From an uncultured Collinsella sp. (GTDB lineage: Bacteria; Actinomycetota; Coriobacteriia; Coriobacteriales; Coriobacteriaceae), in the NCBI GenBank assembly GCA_902468695.1, contig CABQZS010000262.1, positions 1 to 46,356 on the forward strand: a stretch of DNA of 46,356 bases. The letters are read 5' to 3'. A model generated the notes under the pieces. It searched no databases, had not been told where the DNA came from, and worked only from the letters and a program-made list of their open reading frames with translations. Every line of letters starts with the position of its first letter. Position 1 is the stretch's first letter. A program made the position numbers and the translations under genes. Of this stretch, positions 22,818 to 30,555 are shown piece by piece.

Positions 22818-23594
22818 TTACCAACCGGTGTAATAATCGGTAGTTCCGGCTGCGCAACCCGAATCATAGACCTTGCACTCGCCCTTGGAACCGGTAAACG
22901 TGGAGCCCTGGGACTTATCGCTCGCTGCCACAACGTAGTAGCCGTCGGCATCGCGCCAGAAGCCCTCGGAATCCTGCGTCCACTCACCCGTGCGGTGATG
23001 GTAGAGTACGTTGCTGCTGTAATAGGTCTCGCGACGACCGTTATAGTTATTGACGCCGGCGGAACGCGTCAGTCCCGAGCCATTCGCATAGTAAGCGGCG
23101 GCAACGTAAGACGAGCTATAGCCGGCGTTGTAGTACGAAGCCTGGGCGGCCTCGGCGGCTTCTGCCTCGGCGGCCGCAGCCTCGAGCGCCTCGCGCTTAG
23201 CATCCTCGAGTGTCGTGCGCAGCTCATCGAGCTCCGCCGACCTGGCGTCGACCTCCTCCATCGTCAAAAGGCTGCCCGCGCCGTCAATGCACTCTTGAAG
23301 CACGGCACGCTCGTCATCGGTGGCATAGTCGCCATACATGTTCATGATGATCTGAGCGCGCATCTCCAGGGAATCGCGCTTTGCCCCCATCGAGGCGTTC
23401 CACTCCTGCATAGAGCCATAACCGTCGCCGCGGTAGTCGACGGGCTGTACCAGCGTCGTCTCGGACGGCGTAGATCCAACCGTATCGGACAGTGTTGCGG
23501 CGTGGGCATCAGTTGCGCCGGCGCCCGCCAACAGTGCCACGGTCATAGCGGCGGAAAGGGCGGCGACTTTCGGTTTTCGTGAATCGATCCTCAT
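22818..23594 (-). CDS. Secreted coiled-coil protein with Cys-containing C-terminal domain
   Basis: 258 residues from ATG at 23594, with GGAGGT upstream. Residues 1-32 are a signal peptide ending AHA. Residues about 75-145 include heptad-like, Ala/Glu-rich helices (LLTMEEVDARSAELDELRTTLEDAKREALEAAAAEAEAAEAA), likely a coiled coil. A Tyr/Ser-rich linker follows (YYNAGYSSSYVAAAYYANG). The last 75 residues form a compact domain (YHHRTGEWTQDSEGFWRDADGYYVVAASD... GECKVYDSGCAAGTTDYYTGW) with two cysteines that could form a disulfide outside the cell. The layout recalls cell-wall hydrolases with coiled-coil stalks, but no catalytic motif is identified. It is monocistronic with a good terminator. Confidence 0.7.
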   Translation of the reverse strand: MRIDSRKPKVAALSAAMTVALLAGAGATDAHAATLSDTVGSTPSETTLVQPVDYRGDGYGSMQEWNASMGAKRDSLEMRAQIIMNMYGDYATDDERAVLQECIDGAGSLLTMEEVDARSAELDELRTTLEDAKREALEAAAAEAEAAEAAQASYYNAGYSSSYVAAAYYANGSGLTRSAGVNNYNGRRETYYSSNVLYHHRTGEWTQDSEGFWRDADGYYVVAASDKSQGSTFTGSKGECKVYDSGCAAGTTDYYTGW

Positions 23595-23809
23595 GTAGCT
23601 GGAAACCTCCGTAGTGCGTTTTTGCTGCGTTTGAGCTGCGTGTGATTCGATTGCGCTGCATAGTACCCCGAGCAAATCGCGACCTGCGGTTTTACTCAAA
23701 AGGCGCACGTCAATTGCGTAAAACTCACATCCTCTCAACAGGAGTTTTCCACATCTCGATTGCATAAAGCATGTCAAAAACCCTGTAACAGCGCCCTTCC
23801 TATGCAAAA

Positions 23810-23846
23810 AAGGCGCCTGTGCAACCATTGTTCGCACAGGCGCCTT
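23810..23846 (-). terminator. Strong terminator after metY
   Basis: A perfect 13-bp stem (aaggcgcctgtgc / gcacaggcgcctt) around an 11-nt loop is followed on the minus strand by TTTT. It lies 60 bases past the metY stop. The rest of 23595-23906 holds the upstream region of the secreted-protein gene, with no clear -35 and no other gene. Confidence 0.9.
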
Positions 23847-23906
23847 GAGCAGGCATTTTATGCAGTTATACCTATCGAGTCGCAAGGGGTCCTTGCACAA
23901 GTCGCC

Positions 23907-25217
23907 TTACTCGTCCAGCGCGGCGAAGGCCTGCTTCAGATCCCAAATGATGTCCTCGGCGTTCTCGGTACCGATGGAAAGACGGATCGTGGAGGGCGTG
24001 ATGTTCTGCTCAGCGAGCTCCTCGGCAGAGAGCTGGGAGTGCGTGGTGGTAGCCGGGTGCACGACGAGCGACTTGACGTCGGCCACGTTGGCGAGCAGCG
24101 AGAACACCTGCAGATGATCGATGAACTTCCAAGCTGCCTCCTGGCCACCCTTAATCTCAAAGGTAAAGATCGAGGCACCGCCACGGGGGAAGTACTTCCG
24201 ATAGAGCTCGTGATCGGGGTGCTCAGGCAGACTCGGGTGGTTCACCTTGGCGACGTGGCTGTCACCAGCCAGGAACTCAACGACCTTCTTGGTGTTCTCG
24301 ACATGACGGTCAACGCGCAGCGACAGAGTCTCGGTGCCCTGGAGCAGGACCCAGGCGTTGAACGGGCTGATGCAGGCGCCCTCGTCACGCAGCAGGATAG
24401 CGCGGACATAGGTTGCGAAGGCAGCGGGACCGGCAGCCTCGGCAAACGAAACACCGTGGTAGGAGGGGTTGGGCTCAGCGATCTGGGCGTGCTTTCCGCT
24501 CGCCTTCCAATCGAAGTTACCGCCGTCGACGATCACACCGCCCAGCGAGGTGCCGTGGCCGCCGATGAACTTGGTTGCAGAGTGGACGACGATGTTGGCA
24601 CCATGCTCCAGCGGACGGAACAGATACGGGGTGCCGAAGGTGTTGTCGACGACAACCGGCAGACCGTGCTTCTTGGCGACCTCGGAGATGGCGTCAATGT
24701 TGGGGATGTCGGAGTTGGGGTTGCCGAGCGTCTCAAGGTAAATGACCGTGGTGTTGTCCTTGATGGCACCCTCGACCTCTTCCAGGTTATGGGCATCGAC
24801 AAACGTGGTCTCGACACCAAACTGGGAGAGCGTATGCTCCAGCAGGTTGTAGGAACCACCGTAGATGGTCTTCTGAGCCACCACGTGGTCACCGGCCTGG
24901 GCAAGAGCCTGCAGGGTATAGGTGATGGCAGCAGCGCCAGAGGCGACGGCAAGACCTGCCACGCCACCCTCGAGTGCGGCGATACGGTCCTCGAAGACGC
25001 CCTGGGTGGAGTTGGTCAGACGGCCGTAGATGTTACCGGCGTCGGCAAGACCAAAGCGGTCGGCGGCGTGCTGGGAGTTGCGGAACACATAGCTCGTGGT
25101 CTGGTAGATAGGCACGGCACGAGAGTCGGATGCAGGATCGGCGCTCTCCTGGCCAACGTGCAACTGCAGGGTATCGAAACCAAAGGTGTGCTCGGGATTG
25201 TTGATGAACTGGCTCAT
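23907..25217 (-). CDS. metY: O-acetylhomoserine sulfhydrylase (PLP-dependent)
   Basis: 436 residues from ATG at 25217 with AAGGAGAT upstream. It is a Cys/Met-metabolism PLP enzyme of the long (about 430-residue) O-acetylhomoserine aminocarboxypropyltransferase class, which makes homocysteine from O-acetylhomoserine and sulfide. Lys216 in VHSATKFIGGHGTSLGG is the PLP lysine, VDNTFGTPYLF holds the pyridine-contact Asp, and YGRLTNSTQG and ASGAAAI are phosphate and ring contacts. GGQEAAWKFIDHLQVFSLLANVADVKSLVVHPATTTHSQL near the C-terminus is typical of MetY rather than MetB/MetC. A 175-nt leader with a short peptide precedes it, and a LysR regulator is divergent, so control by sulfur or methionine supply is likely. 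Confidence 0.93.
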   Translation of the reverse strand: MSQFINNPEHTFGFDTLQLHVGQESADPASDSRAVPIYQTTSYVFRNSQHAADRFGLADAGNIYGRLTNSTQGVFEDRIAALEGGVAGLAVASGAAAITYTLQALAQAGDHVVAQKTIYGGSYNLLEHTLSQFGVETTFVDAHNLEEVEGAIKDNTTVIYLETLGNPNSDIPNIDAISEVAKKHGLPVVVDNTFGTPYLFRPLEHGANIVVHSATKFIGGHGTSLGGVIVDGGNFDWKASGKHAQIAEPNPSYHGVSFAEAAGPAAFATYVRAILLRDEGACISPFNAWVLLQGTETLSLRVDRHVENTKKVVEFLAGDSHVAKVNHPSLPEHPDHELYRKYFPRGGASIFTFEIKGGQEAAWKFIDHLQVFSLLANVADVKSLVVHPATTTHSQLSAEELAEQNITPSTIRLSIGTENAEDIIWDLKQAFAALDE

Positions 25218-25278
25218 GATGATCTCCTTGATCGAACAAAAGTAAATAAAAAAAGAGAAGTAAGTCGCTGTCTCCTGA

Positions 25279-25332
25279 TCACGCCAACGGGCGCAAACAG
25301 GAGCCCGGCATTCGCCTTGGTAAGCAATTCAT
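25279..25332 (-). CDS. Putative 17-residue leader peptide of metY
   Basis: ATG at 25332 is preceded by GGAGG with a 7-base gap, a better site than many genes here. The peptide is MNCLPRRMPGSCLRPLA, with cysteine at codons 3 and 12 and a second methionine at codon 8. It lies between the metY promoter and metY. Its 5' ribosome region (ggaggcccgcat) can pair with codons 8-11 (atgccgggctcc) at 10 of 12 positions. The cTCCTG that follows can instead pair with CAGGAG just past the stop codon, and a T7 run follows at about 25248. Such mutually exclusive pairing is typical of translation-dependent attenuation, with Cys (or Met) tRNA as the likely signal. Confidence 0.5.
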   Translation of the reverse strand: MNCLPRRMPGSCLRPLA

Positions 25333-25400
25333 ATGCGGGCCTCCTTTCGCATCCCGGTTCCGTGGTTGGCTTAATTACCTATCGCCTTTGTGTGTTTTGA

Positions 25401-25429
25401 ATAGTACGAGCATTGTTCCCCTCGGTCAA
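25401..25429 (-). promoter_or_regulatory. metY promoter
   Basis: On the minus strand TTGACC and TACTAT are separated by 17 bases, giving a start site near 25394 and a leader of about 175 nt. Confidence 0.7.
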
Positions 25430-25490
25430 TCACATAAAAGCGCTAACCTGTTATCGGTTTTTTAGATAGCTATCGAAAGGACGGGCGCCG

Positions 25491-26393
25491 ATGACCCTCC
25501 AGCAGCTTCGTTTTCTGATCGCCGTGGCAGAGTCCGGCTCAATCAACGCCGCAGTTCAGCGCCTCTATACCGCACAGTCCAATATCTCCAACGCCGTCAA
25601 AAGCCTGGAACAGGGACTTCATATCGAAATCTTTACGCGCTCTAGCCGCGGTGTTGCACTCACCAACGACGGCACCGAGCTTTTGGGTTATGCGCGCCAG
25701 GTCGTAGAGCAGGCCGACATGCTCGAGGCCCGCTACGAGGACGGCGGTACACCTCAGGCCCGCCTTGCCATCTCGGCCCAACACTACGCCTTTTCGGTCG
25801 AGGCCTTTGTCAACGTGGTCGAGCGCTGCCGCGACAGCAAGTTCGAGTTCATCATGCGCGAGACCACCACATCGCAGATCATCGATGACGTCCGCGCGTT
25901 TCGCAGCGATATCGGCATCCTCTATCTGGACGACTTTAACGCCCGCGTTCTGCAGAAGGCCTTCGCCGATGCCCGCGCAAGCTTCCATCCCCTATTCGAC
26001 GCGACGGTCCACGTCTTCGTTAGCGAGCGCCACCCGCTCGCCCGCCGCCCTCAGCTGTCCCTTGCCGATCTCACGCCCTATACGCGCTACAGCTTTGAGC
26101 AGGGAACCTCAAACTCCTTCTATTACGCCGAGGAACCTTTTAGCTATATCCCTTGCGACCGCAACATACGAATCTCGGACCGCGGAACACTTACTAACTT
26201 ACTCATCACGTCGAACGGTTACACCCTGTCGACCGGCGTCCTCTCCAATGAAATGCAATGGGGTATGGCATCGATCCCGTTAGCAGACGCCCCAACGATG
26301 CACGTAGGCTATATCATGCACGACGAGCGCAAGCCCTCTCCCCTCTTGCAGCAATACCTCGACGAACTTAACCGCATCATCCATGCCAACTAA
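25491..26393 (+). CDS. LysR-family transcriptional regulator
   Basis: 300 residues, the family norm. Residues 1-60 form the winged helix (LQQLRFLIAVAESGSINAAVQRLYTAQSNISNAVKSLEQGLHIEIFTRSSRGVALTNDG). Residues about 90-295 form the two-lobed effector domain (ARLAISAQHYAFSVEAFVNVVE; FRSDIGILYLDDF; HPLARRPQLSLADL). GAAAGGACG precedes the ATG. The gene is divergent from metY with 273 bases between, the classic arrangement for a LysR protein controlling its neighbour, so it probably senses a sulfur metabolite such as O-acetylserine or homocysteine. The start region holds gttatcggttttttagatagc with related AT-rich half-sites. Confidence 0.9.
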   Translation: MTLQQLRFLIAVAESGSINAAVQRLYTAQSNISNAVKSLEQGLHIEIFTRSSRGVALTNDGTELLGYARQVVEQADMLEARYEDGGTPQARLAISAQHYAFSVEAFVNVVERCRDSKFEFIMRETTTSQIIDDVRAFRSDIGILYLDDFNARVLQKAFADARASFHPLFDATVHVFVSERHPLARRPQLSLADLTPYTRYSFEQGTSNSFYYAEEPFSYIPCDRNIRISDRGTLTNLLITSNGYTLSTGVLSNEMQWGMASIPLADAPTMHVGYIMHDERKPSPLLQQYLDELNRIIHAN

Positions 26394-26492
26394 CTGTCAG
26401 AAGACGGGGTAGAAATCGTAGATTGCTAGCCCCCGGCGGGCATGGCGCTACAATGGTCACTCACACGAAACGTACCCAATGAAAGGAAGCCC

Positions 26493-26978
26493 GTGAAGGT
26501 CATCATCTATACCGACGGCTCGGCCCGATCAAATCCGGGACGCGGCGGCTACGGCGCCGTGCTCAAATACACCAACCCCGCCGGCAAGACCTTTACCTCC
26601 GAGCTTTCGCGCGGTTACGCCAAGACCACCAACAACCGCATGGAGCTCATGGCCGTTATCGTGGCGCTCGAGGCACTCAACCGCCCCTGCGACGTCGAAG
26701 TCCATTCCGATTCGCAGTACGTCGTCAACGCCTTCAACAAGCACTGGATTGACGGATGGAAAAAACGCGGCTGGAAGACTGCCAACAAGCAGCCTGTCAA
26801 GAACCGCGATCTGTGGGAGCGCCTGCTCACCGCCAAAAGCAAGCACAAGGTTGAGTTCATCTGGGTTAAGGGTCACGCCGGTCACGAGCTCAACGAGCGC
26901 TGCGACGAGCTTGCCACCACGGCGGCCGACGGCAGCAACCTCGATATCGACACCGGCTTTAACGAGAGCGACCTGTAA
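26493..26978 (+). CDS. rnhA: Ribonuclease HI
   Basis: 161 residues from GTG at 26493 with GAAAGGAAG upstream. The four catalytic carboxylates are present: Asp8 (IYTDGSARSNPG), Glu51 (NNRMELMAV), Asp73 (VHSDSQYVVNAF) and Asp138 (NERCDELA), with the mobile histidine in WVKGHAGHELNE. The basic handle helix (WIDGWKKRGWKTANKQPVKNRDLWERL) is complete. The enzyme removes RNA from RNA:DNA hybrids such as primers and R-loops. Slight C-terminal extension (GSNLDIDTGFNESDL) is unremarkable. It is followed by a Gfo/Idh gene 75 bases downstream. Confidence 0.96.
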   Translation: MKVIIYTDGSARSNPGRGGYGAVLKYTNPAGKTFTSELSRGYAKTTNNRMELMAVIVALEALNRPCDVEVHSDSQYVVNAFNKHWIDGWKKRGWKTANKQPVKNRDLWERLLTAKSKHKVEFIWVKGHAGHELNERCDELATTAADGSNLDIDTGFNESDL

Positions 26979-27053
26979 CGGCGTTTTCGCACGCTATTTC
27001 CTGCCCCCTCGCGCTACACTCATCCTGTAAACCGAACGGCACGAGGGGGATAC

Positions 27054-28160
27054 ATGTTGCGTATAGCGACCATCGGCACATCCATGATTACCGACGACTT
27101 TATCCAGGTCGTCAACGCCAACGACCAAGCCGCGTTCGTGGGCACGCTCTCGCGCGATGCAGATCGCGGCGCCGCCTTCACCGCTAAGCATGGTGGCGAG
27201 CGTAACTTCACCGCGCTTGACGAGCTTGCGTCCGCTGCCGACGTCGACGCCGTCTACATCGGCAGCCCCAATGCGCTCCACTACGAGCAGGCGCTCGTCT
27301 GTATCGCCGGCGGCAAGCACGTTATCGTCGAAAAGCCTTTTTGTGCCACCGAGGCACAGGCGTTCGAGGTCTTTCGCGCAGCCGAGGCGGCGGGCGTCGT
27401 AGCCCTCGAGGCCATGCGCCCCCTCCATGATCCCGCTTTCCACGCCATCGAGGACGCCCTGGGTGAGATCGCCCCCATCCGCCGCGCCTCATTGCGCTTT
27501 GGCAAATATTCCTCGCGCTACAACGAGATTCTCGCGGGACACGCCACCAATATCTTCGACTGCAATATGGCATCGGGTTCCCTCATGGATATTGGCGTCT
27601 ACACCGTCGAGCCCATGGTCGAGATCTTCGGCATGCCCTCCGGCCTTACGAGCATGGCTACTCTGCTCGACCCCACCACGCAAGAGCTCACCCATGGCCC
27701 CATCGATGGCTGCGGTTCCATCCTCGCCAGCTACGGCGGTGGCCGTATCTCCGTCGAGCTCGCGCACTCCAAAATTACGAATGACCTACTGCCCTCGCAG
27801 ATCGAAGGCGAGCGTGGCACTATCCAGATTGACCATCTGTCCACGCCCCGCAACGCCCGCATCGACTATCGCGGCGACGTCGTACGCGGCTCGGCGACCG
27901 AGGCGCCGCGCGAACAGAGCGACAACGGCCGCGTGCTCGACCTGCCCAAATCGAGCAACACCATGGAATACGAACTCGCAGACTTTATCACCGCCATCGG
28001 CGGCATCGATAACGTCAAGGAAGAGATTTGGGAGACCCCGGCGGGACGTCACGAGCTTGGCCACTACCGCGATGTCACGCTCGTCTCACTGCGCATCATG
28101 GATGCCGTGCGTCAGCAGGCGGGTATCGCCTTCCCCGCTGACTCTAACAAGCAGGCATAG
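27054..28160 (+). CDS. Gfo/Idh/MocA-family oxidoreductase, second copy
   Basis: 368 residues with GAGGGGG before the ATG. RIATIGTSMITDDFIQVV is the Rossmann opening, with the usual GxGxxx reduced to GTSMIT. AVYIGSPNALHYEQALVCIAGGKHVIVEKPF carries the EKP motif. SGSLMDIGVYTVEPMVEIFGMP is the substrate-side motif. It is only distantly similar to the other Gfo/Idh protein in this window. It is followed after two bases by an acylphosphatase-domain gene, so the pair is translationally linked. A reduced first glycine motif is common in the YrbE-like branch of the family. Substrate unknown. Confidence 0.9.
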   Translation: MLRIATIGTSMITDDFIQVVNANDQAAFVGTLSRDADRGAAFTAKHGGERNFTALDELASAADVDAVYIGSPNALHYEQALVCIAGGKHVIVEKPFCATEAQAFEVFRAAEAAGVVALEAMRPLHDPAFHAIEDALGEIAPIRRASLRFGKYSSRYNEILAGHATNIFDCNMASGSLMDIGVYTVEPMVEIFGMPSGLTSMATLLDPTTQELTHGPIDGCGSILASYGGGRISVELAHSKITNDLLPSQIEGERGTIQIDHLSTPRNARIDYRGDVVRGSATEAPREQSDNGRVLDLPKSSNTMEYELADFITAIGGIDNVKEEIWETPAGRHELGHYRDVTLVSLRIMDAVRQQAGIAFPADSNKQA

Positions 28161-28162
28161 CG

Positions 28163-28573
28163 ATGGGTTTTTTCGACAAGTTTTTCTCGGGCGTCACCGG
28201 CGGCAGCCGCGAACCCCAAAAGCCCTCTGGCGTCGAGCTTGAGCTGCGCCGTAGGCTCACCGTGCTCGCAAGCGACGAGGCCACTCAAGACGCCCCGCAG
28301 CGCTATTTCCTGCGGTGGGAGGGACAGGTCCAGGGCGTCGGTTTCCGCTTCACCAACACCAACCTCGCACAGGCGCGCTCCCTCACCGGCTGGGTGCGCA
28401 ATATGGAAGACGGCTCGGTTGAGATGGAGCTACAGGGCACGCCGGCAAACATCGTGTCTCAGCTCGAGGCGCTTCATGCCTCCTACGAGCGCATGGGAAC
28501 GCGTTTTCGCCTCGCAGACGCCCAGACCCGAGCCCCACTTGCCAATGAAGACGGTTTCATTCCTCGTTATTAG
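28163..28573 (+). CDS. Acylphosphatase-domain protein
   Basis: 136 residues. Residues about 46-136 are an acylphosphatase domain: QVQGVGFRFTNTNLA holds the phosphate-binding arginine (Arg62) and GWVRNMEDGSVEMEL the catalytic asparagine (Asn80). The N-terminal 45 residues (GFFDKFFSGVTGG...) are an extension not seen in the usual 90-residue enzyme, with an amphipathic start that could touch the membrane. Acylphosphatases hydrolyse carboxyl-phosphate bonds such as acetyl phosphate and 1,3-bisphosphoglycerate. It begins two bases after the Gfo/Idh stop. Confidence 0.88.
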   Translation: MGFFDKFFSGVTGGSREPQKPSGVELELRRRLTVLASDEATQDAPQRYFLRWEGQVQGVGFRFTNTNLAQARSLTGWVRNMEDGSVEMELQGTPANIVSQLEALHASYERMGTRFRLADAQTRAPLANEDGFIPRY

Positions 28574-28598
28574 TATTGTGTGCTAAATACGGTATCAT
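28570..28598 (+). promoter_or_regulatory. Promoter and dyad before the Fur-family gene
   Basis: TTAGTA and TATCAT are separated by 17 bases. The -35 region overlaps a loose dyad (TTAG ... CTAA) that could be an autoregulatory Fur/PerR-type site. Confidence 0.35.
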
Positions 28599-28634
28599 TT
28601 ACCTACGACCGTTGATAGAAAAGAGGCGAGGCGC

Positions 28635-29015
28635 ATGGCGGTGCAAAGAAGGAATACCAGGCAGCGAAAGCTGGTTCTCGACGCTGTGCGCCAAAGCTAT
28701 AACCATCCCACCGCCGACGAAATCTACAACGCCGTACGCGAACAGGATGACAAGATCAGCCGCGGTACGGTCTACCGCAATCTCAATCTCTTGGCCGACG
28801 CCGGCGAGATCCTCTCCATCAAGACGCCGGGCGGCAGCCGCTTCGATCGCACCATCGAGCCGCACGCACATATCATCTGCACCTCGTGCAGCCGCGTCAT
28901 CGACGTACCGCTCCCCTTCGATGCCCAGCTCGACGCCAAGGCGTCCGAGCAAATCGGCTGGCACGTCACGTCGCACTACACCATCTTCGAGGGTCTCTGC
29001 CCCGACTGCCGGTAG
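28635..29015 (+). CDS. Fur-family metalloregulator
   Basis: 126 residues, short for the family, starting directly at the winged helix (RNTRQRKLVLDAVRQSYNHPTADEIYNAVREQDDKISRGTVYRNLNLLADAGEI). The dimerisation part holds two CxxC pairs for structural zinc (Cys82/Cys85 in CTSCSR and Cys122/Cys125 in CPDCR) and HAH plus Asp90 for the sensing metal. Short Fur proteins with both CxxC pairs are usually PerR-like peroxide sensors or Zur/Fur variants; which metal it senses cannot be told here. GAGGCGAGG precedes the ATG. No catalase or rubrerythrin is adjacent. Confidence 0.9.
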   Translation: MAVQRRNTRQRKLVLDAVRQSYNHPTADEIYNAVREQDDKISRGTVYRNLNLLADAGEILSIKTPGGSRFDRTIEPHAHIICTSCSRVIDVPLPFDAQLDAKASEQIGWHVTSHYTIFEGLCPDCR

Positions 29016-29096
29016 ATGTTTGGGACATGCCTTAAAATCAACCTTTCCGCACTCTGCAGCAAAAAGTAGATTTCTAGACATGTCCCAAATGCCTAC
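29012..29096. repeat. Long imperfect palindrome spanning both stop codons of convergent genes
   Basis: Arms 29012-29050 and 29059-29096 match at about 28 of 38 positions, including tttgggacatg. The outer gtag/ctac contain the TAG stops of the Fur-family and Cof-type genes. It can act as a bidirectional terminator and may be a repeat family. Confidence 0.65.
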
Positions 29097-29890
29097 TCAG
29101 CAAGTAGACGACGCAGCTCTTCTTCGACCGTGCGCACGTAGCGGACACGGTCGTTGATACCGCGCATGCTGGGATTGCAGCTCTCCATCAGATAGGGATG
29201 GCCCACGACGTTGAGCATGTCGCGATCGTTCTCGTTGTCGCCAAACGCCATCATCTCATCGGGCGAAATCCCCAGGGCACGACCGTAATCGGCAAGCGCG
29301 GAGCCCTTGCCCGAACCGAAACCGATAAAGTCCGTCCATTCGATTCCCGACGTCATCACGTCGACACGGTCGCTAAAGAGGCGCTCGAAATACTCCAGGG
29401 CCGCCGGCTGATCCACCTCGGGCGTCTGGAAGGCAATTTTAATGACGTCCTCGTCGATGTCCTCGGGACGGTCGACCACCGCCACATCGCAGTGGACCTC
29501 ATAGCGCAAATGGTCGACGAACGCATCGTTGCCGCTCATGGTGTAGAGGTGCCCCTCGCACGAAAGTGTCACGTCGGCATGGGGATACGCAACCACGGCA
29601 TTCGCGATATCCATAGCAAGGCTACGCTCCATGGAACGCTTGACAACGGCACGCCCCTCGCTCATCACCAGGGCTCCGTTTTCGCATACATAGGCAAGCT
29701 CATCGGCCACCGGGGCAAACAGGTAGCGCAAGCTCGCATATTGACGGCCACTCGCCGGCATAAACACGATACCGCGACGATGCAGCTCATCGATGAGCTC
29801 AAAGGCCTCGGAACGCGGCTCGCGCTCCCCCGGATGCAGCAACGTGCCGTCCAAATCGCATGCAATCAGCTTGATTCCCTCAAGACCCAT
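29093..29890 (-). CDS. Cof-type HAD phosphatase, second copy
   Basis: 265 residues from ATG at 29890, preceded by GGGGGAAAG; a longer reading would run into the hairpin at 29920-29962. IACDLDGTLLHPGE holds the catalytic aspartates, MPASGRQYAS is motif II, Lys in GFGSGKGSAL is motif III and FGDNENDRDML is motif IV, with a C2-type cap at about 80-180. It belongs to the same broad phosphatase family as the protein at 2449-3291 but is clearly not a recent duplicate. Substrate unknown. It lies downstream of the SlyD/UreE-like pair on the same strand, but a palindrome separates them. Confidence 0.9.
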   Translation of the reverse strand: MGLEGIKLIACDLDGTLLHPGEREPRSEAFELIDELHRRGIVFMPASGRQYASLRYLFAPVADELAYVCENGALVMSEGRAVVKRSMERSLAMDIANAVVAYPHADVTLSCEGHLYTMSGNDAFVDHLRYEVHCDVAVVDRPEDIDEDVIKIAFQTPEVDQPAALEYFERLFSDRVDVMTSGIEWTDFIGFGSGKGSALADYGRALGISPDEMMAFGDNENDRDMLNVVGHPYLMESCNPSMRGINDRVRYVRTVEEELRRLLAE

Positions 29891-29919
29891 ATGCTTTCCC
29901 CCAAAGCACCTCATCAACA

Positions 29920-29962
29920 GTAAGACGGACTTTGAATAGTTGCCTCTCAAAGTCCGTCTTAC
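29920..29962. repeat. Perfect 16-bp inverted repeat without T-tract
   Basis: gtaagacggactttga and its exact complement flank an 11-nt loop between the UreE-like and Cof-type genes. A U-tract is missing on both sides, so it is either a stem that blocks read-through another way or a mobile repeat. Confidence 0.6.
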
Positions 29963-29973
29963 GCATACGCACG

Positions 29974-30552
29974 TTAACCGCGCGCCTTCTTTACGATCGT
30001 AAAGTCTGGAGCCATACTCACGACGACATCCGCCGCACTCGACGCAAAGCGCCGGTCCGCATCGAGTTCACGGGTAACCACCGAGAGCCGAACACCCTCG
30101 ACACCCCGGAGCGTGCGGCCCAAAACAGGCTGCACCGGCGTATACATGCGCACGGTATGCTCGTCCGAGTCGCCCCGGAAGAGCGGCGCATGCATGTTGC
30201 CAATCTCCCAGCACGCATGCGCGAGTGCAATCGGATCCATGCGGTCGACTTCGACCAAATAAACCTCGGCGCTGCGCAGGCGCACAATAACCGCCACAGG
30301 CACCACGCCCGAACGATCAATGGCGAGCACGTCGCCATCGGCAAGACGACCGCCGTCGGCAGTATCCAGCCGAACATCGATCGTGCGCCCCAGCTCCGTC
30401 ACGCCCACAAACGCGCATACATCAGCCTGGTCCCAATCGAGCAGTAGCTCGTCAACTTCAAAGACACCGCCCAGCTCCCGGCGAAGCAGGAGTTCATAGG
30501 ACGGATCGTTGAGATTTCCCAAGCATGTCGTCGAAACCAAGCGTTCAGGCAT
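29974..30552 (-). CDS. UreE-like nickel metallochaperone domain protein
   Basis: 192 residues. The central part follows UreE: GRTIDVRLDTADGGRLADGDVLAID (N-terminal beta domain, where UreE has L-x-DG...L-x-G-D-x-L), SAEVYLVEVDRMDPIALAHACWEIGNMHAPLF (UreE Y-H-L-G-N-R-H-x-P) and YTPVQPVLGRTL (UreE D-x-V-L). The histidine of GNMHAPL that binds nickel in UreE is retained, but the Asp/His of the D-x-V-L element is replaced, and no His-rich tail is present. The first 40 residues are unfamiliar. It starts three bases after a SlyD-like gene, itself linked to nickel handling in other bacteria. No urease gene lies in the window. Confidence 0.6.
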   Translation of the reverse strand: MPERLVSTTCLGNLNDPSYELLLRRELGGVFEVDELLLDWDQADVCAFVGVTELGRTIDVRLDTADGGRLADGDVLAIDRSGVVPVAVIVRLRSAEVYLVEVDRMDPIALAHACWEIGNMHAPLFRGDSDEHTVRMYTPVQPVLGRTLRGVEGVRLSVVTRELDADRRFASSAADVVVSMAPDFTIVKKARG

Positions 30553-30555
30553 ACT

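Noticed and set aside
23741..23756. DnaA-box-like TTTTCCACA
   Set aside because: A single imperfect copy without clustering or an AT-rich unwinding region, so not an origin.
23760..25400. 546-codon plus-strand frame opposite metY
   Set aside because: Antisense shadow; it crosses the metY terminator and leader.
25218..25429. SAM or T-box riboswitch upstream of metY
   Set aside because: No SAM-I core motif and no T-box sequence were found; leader-peptide attenuation fits better.
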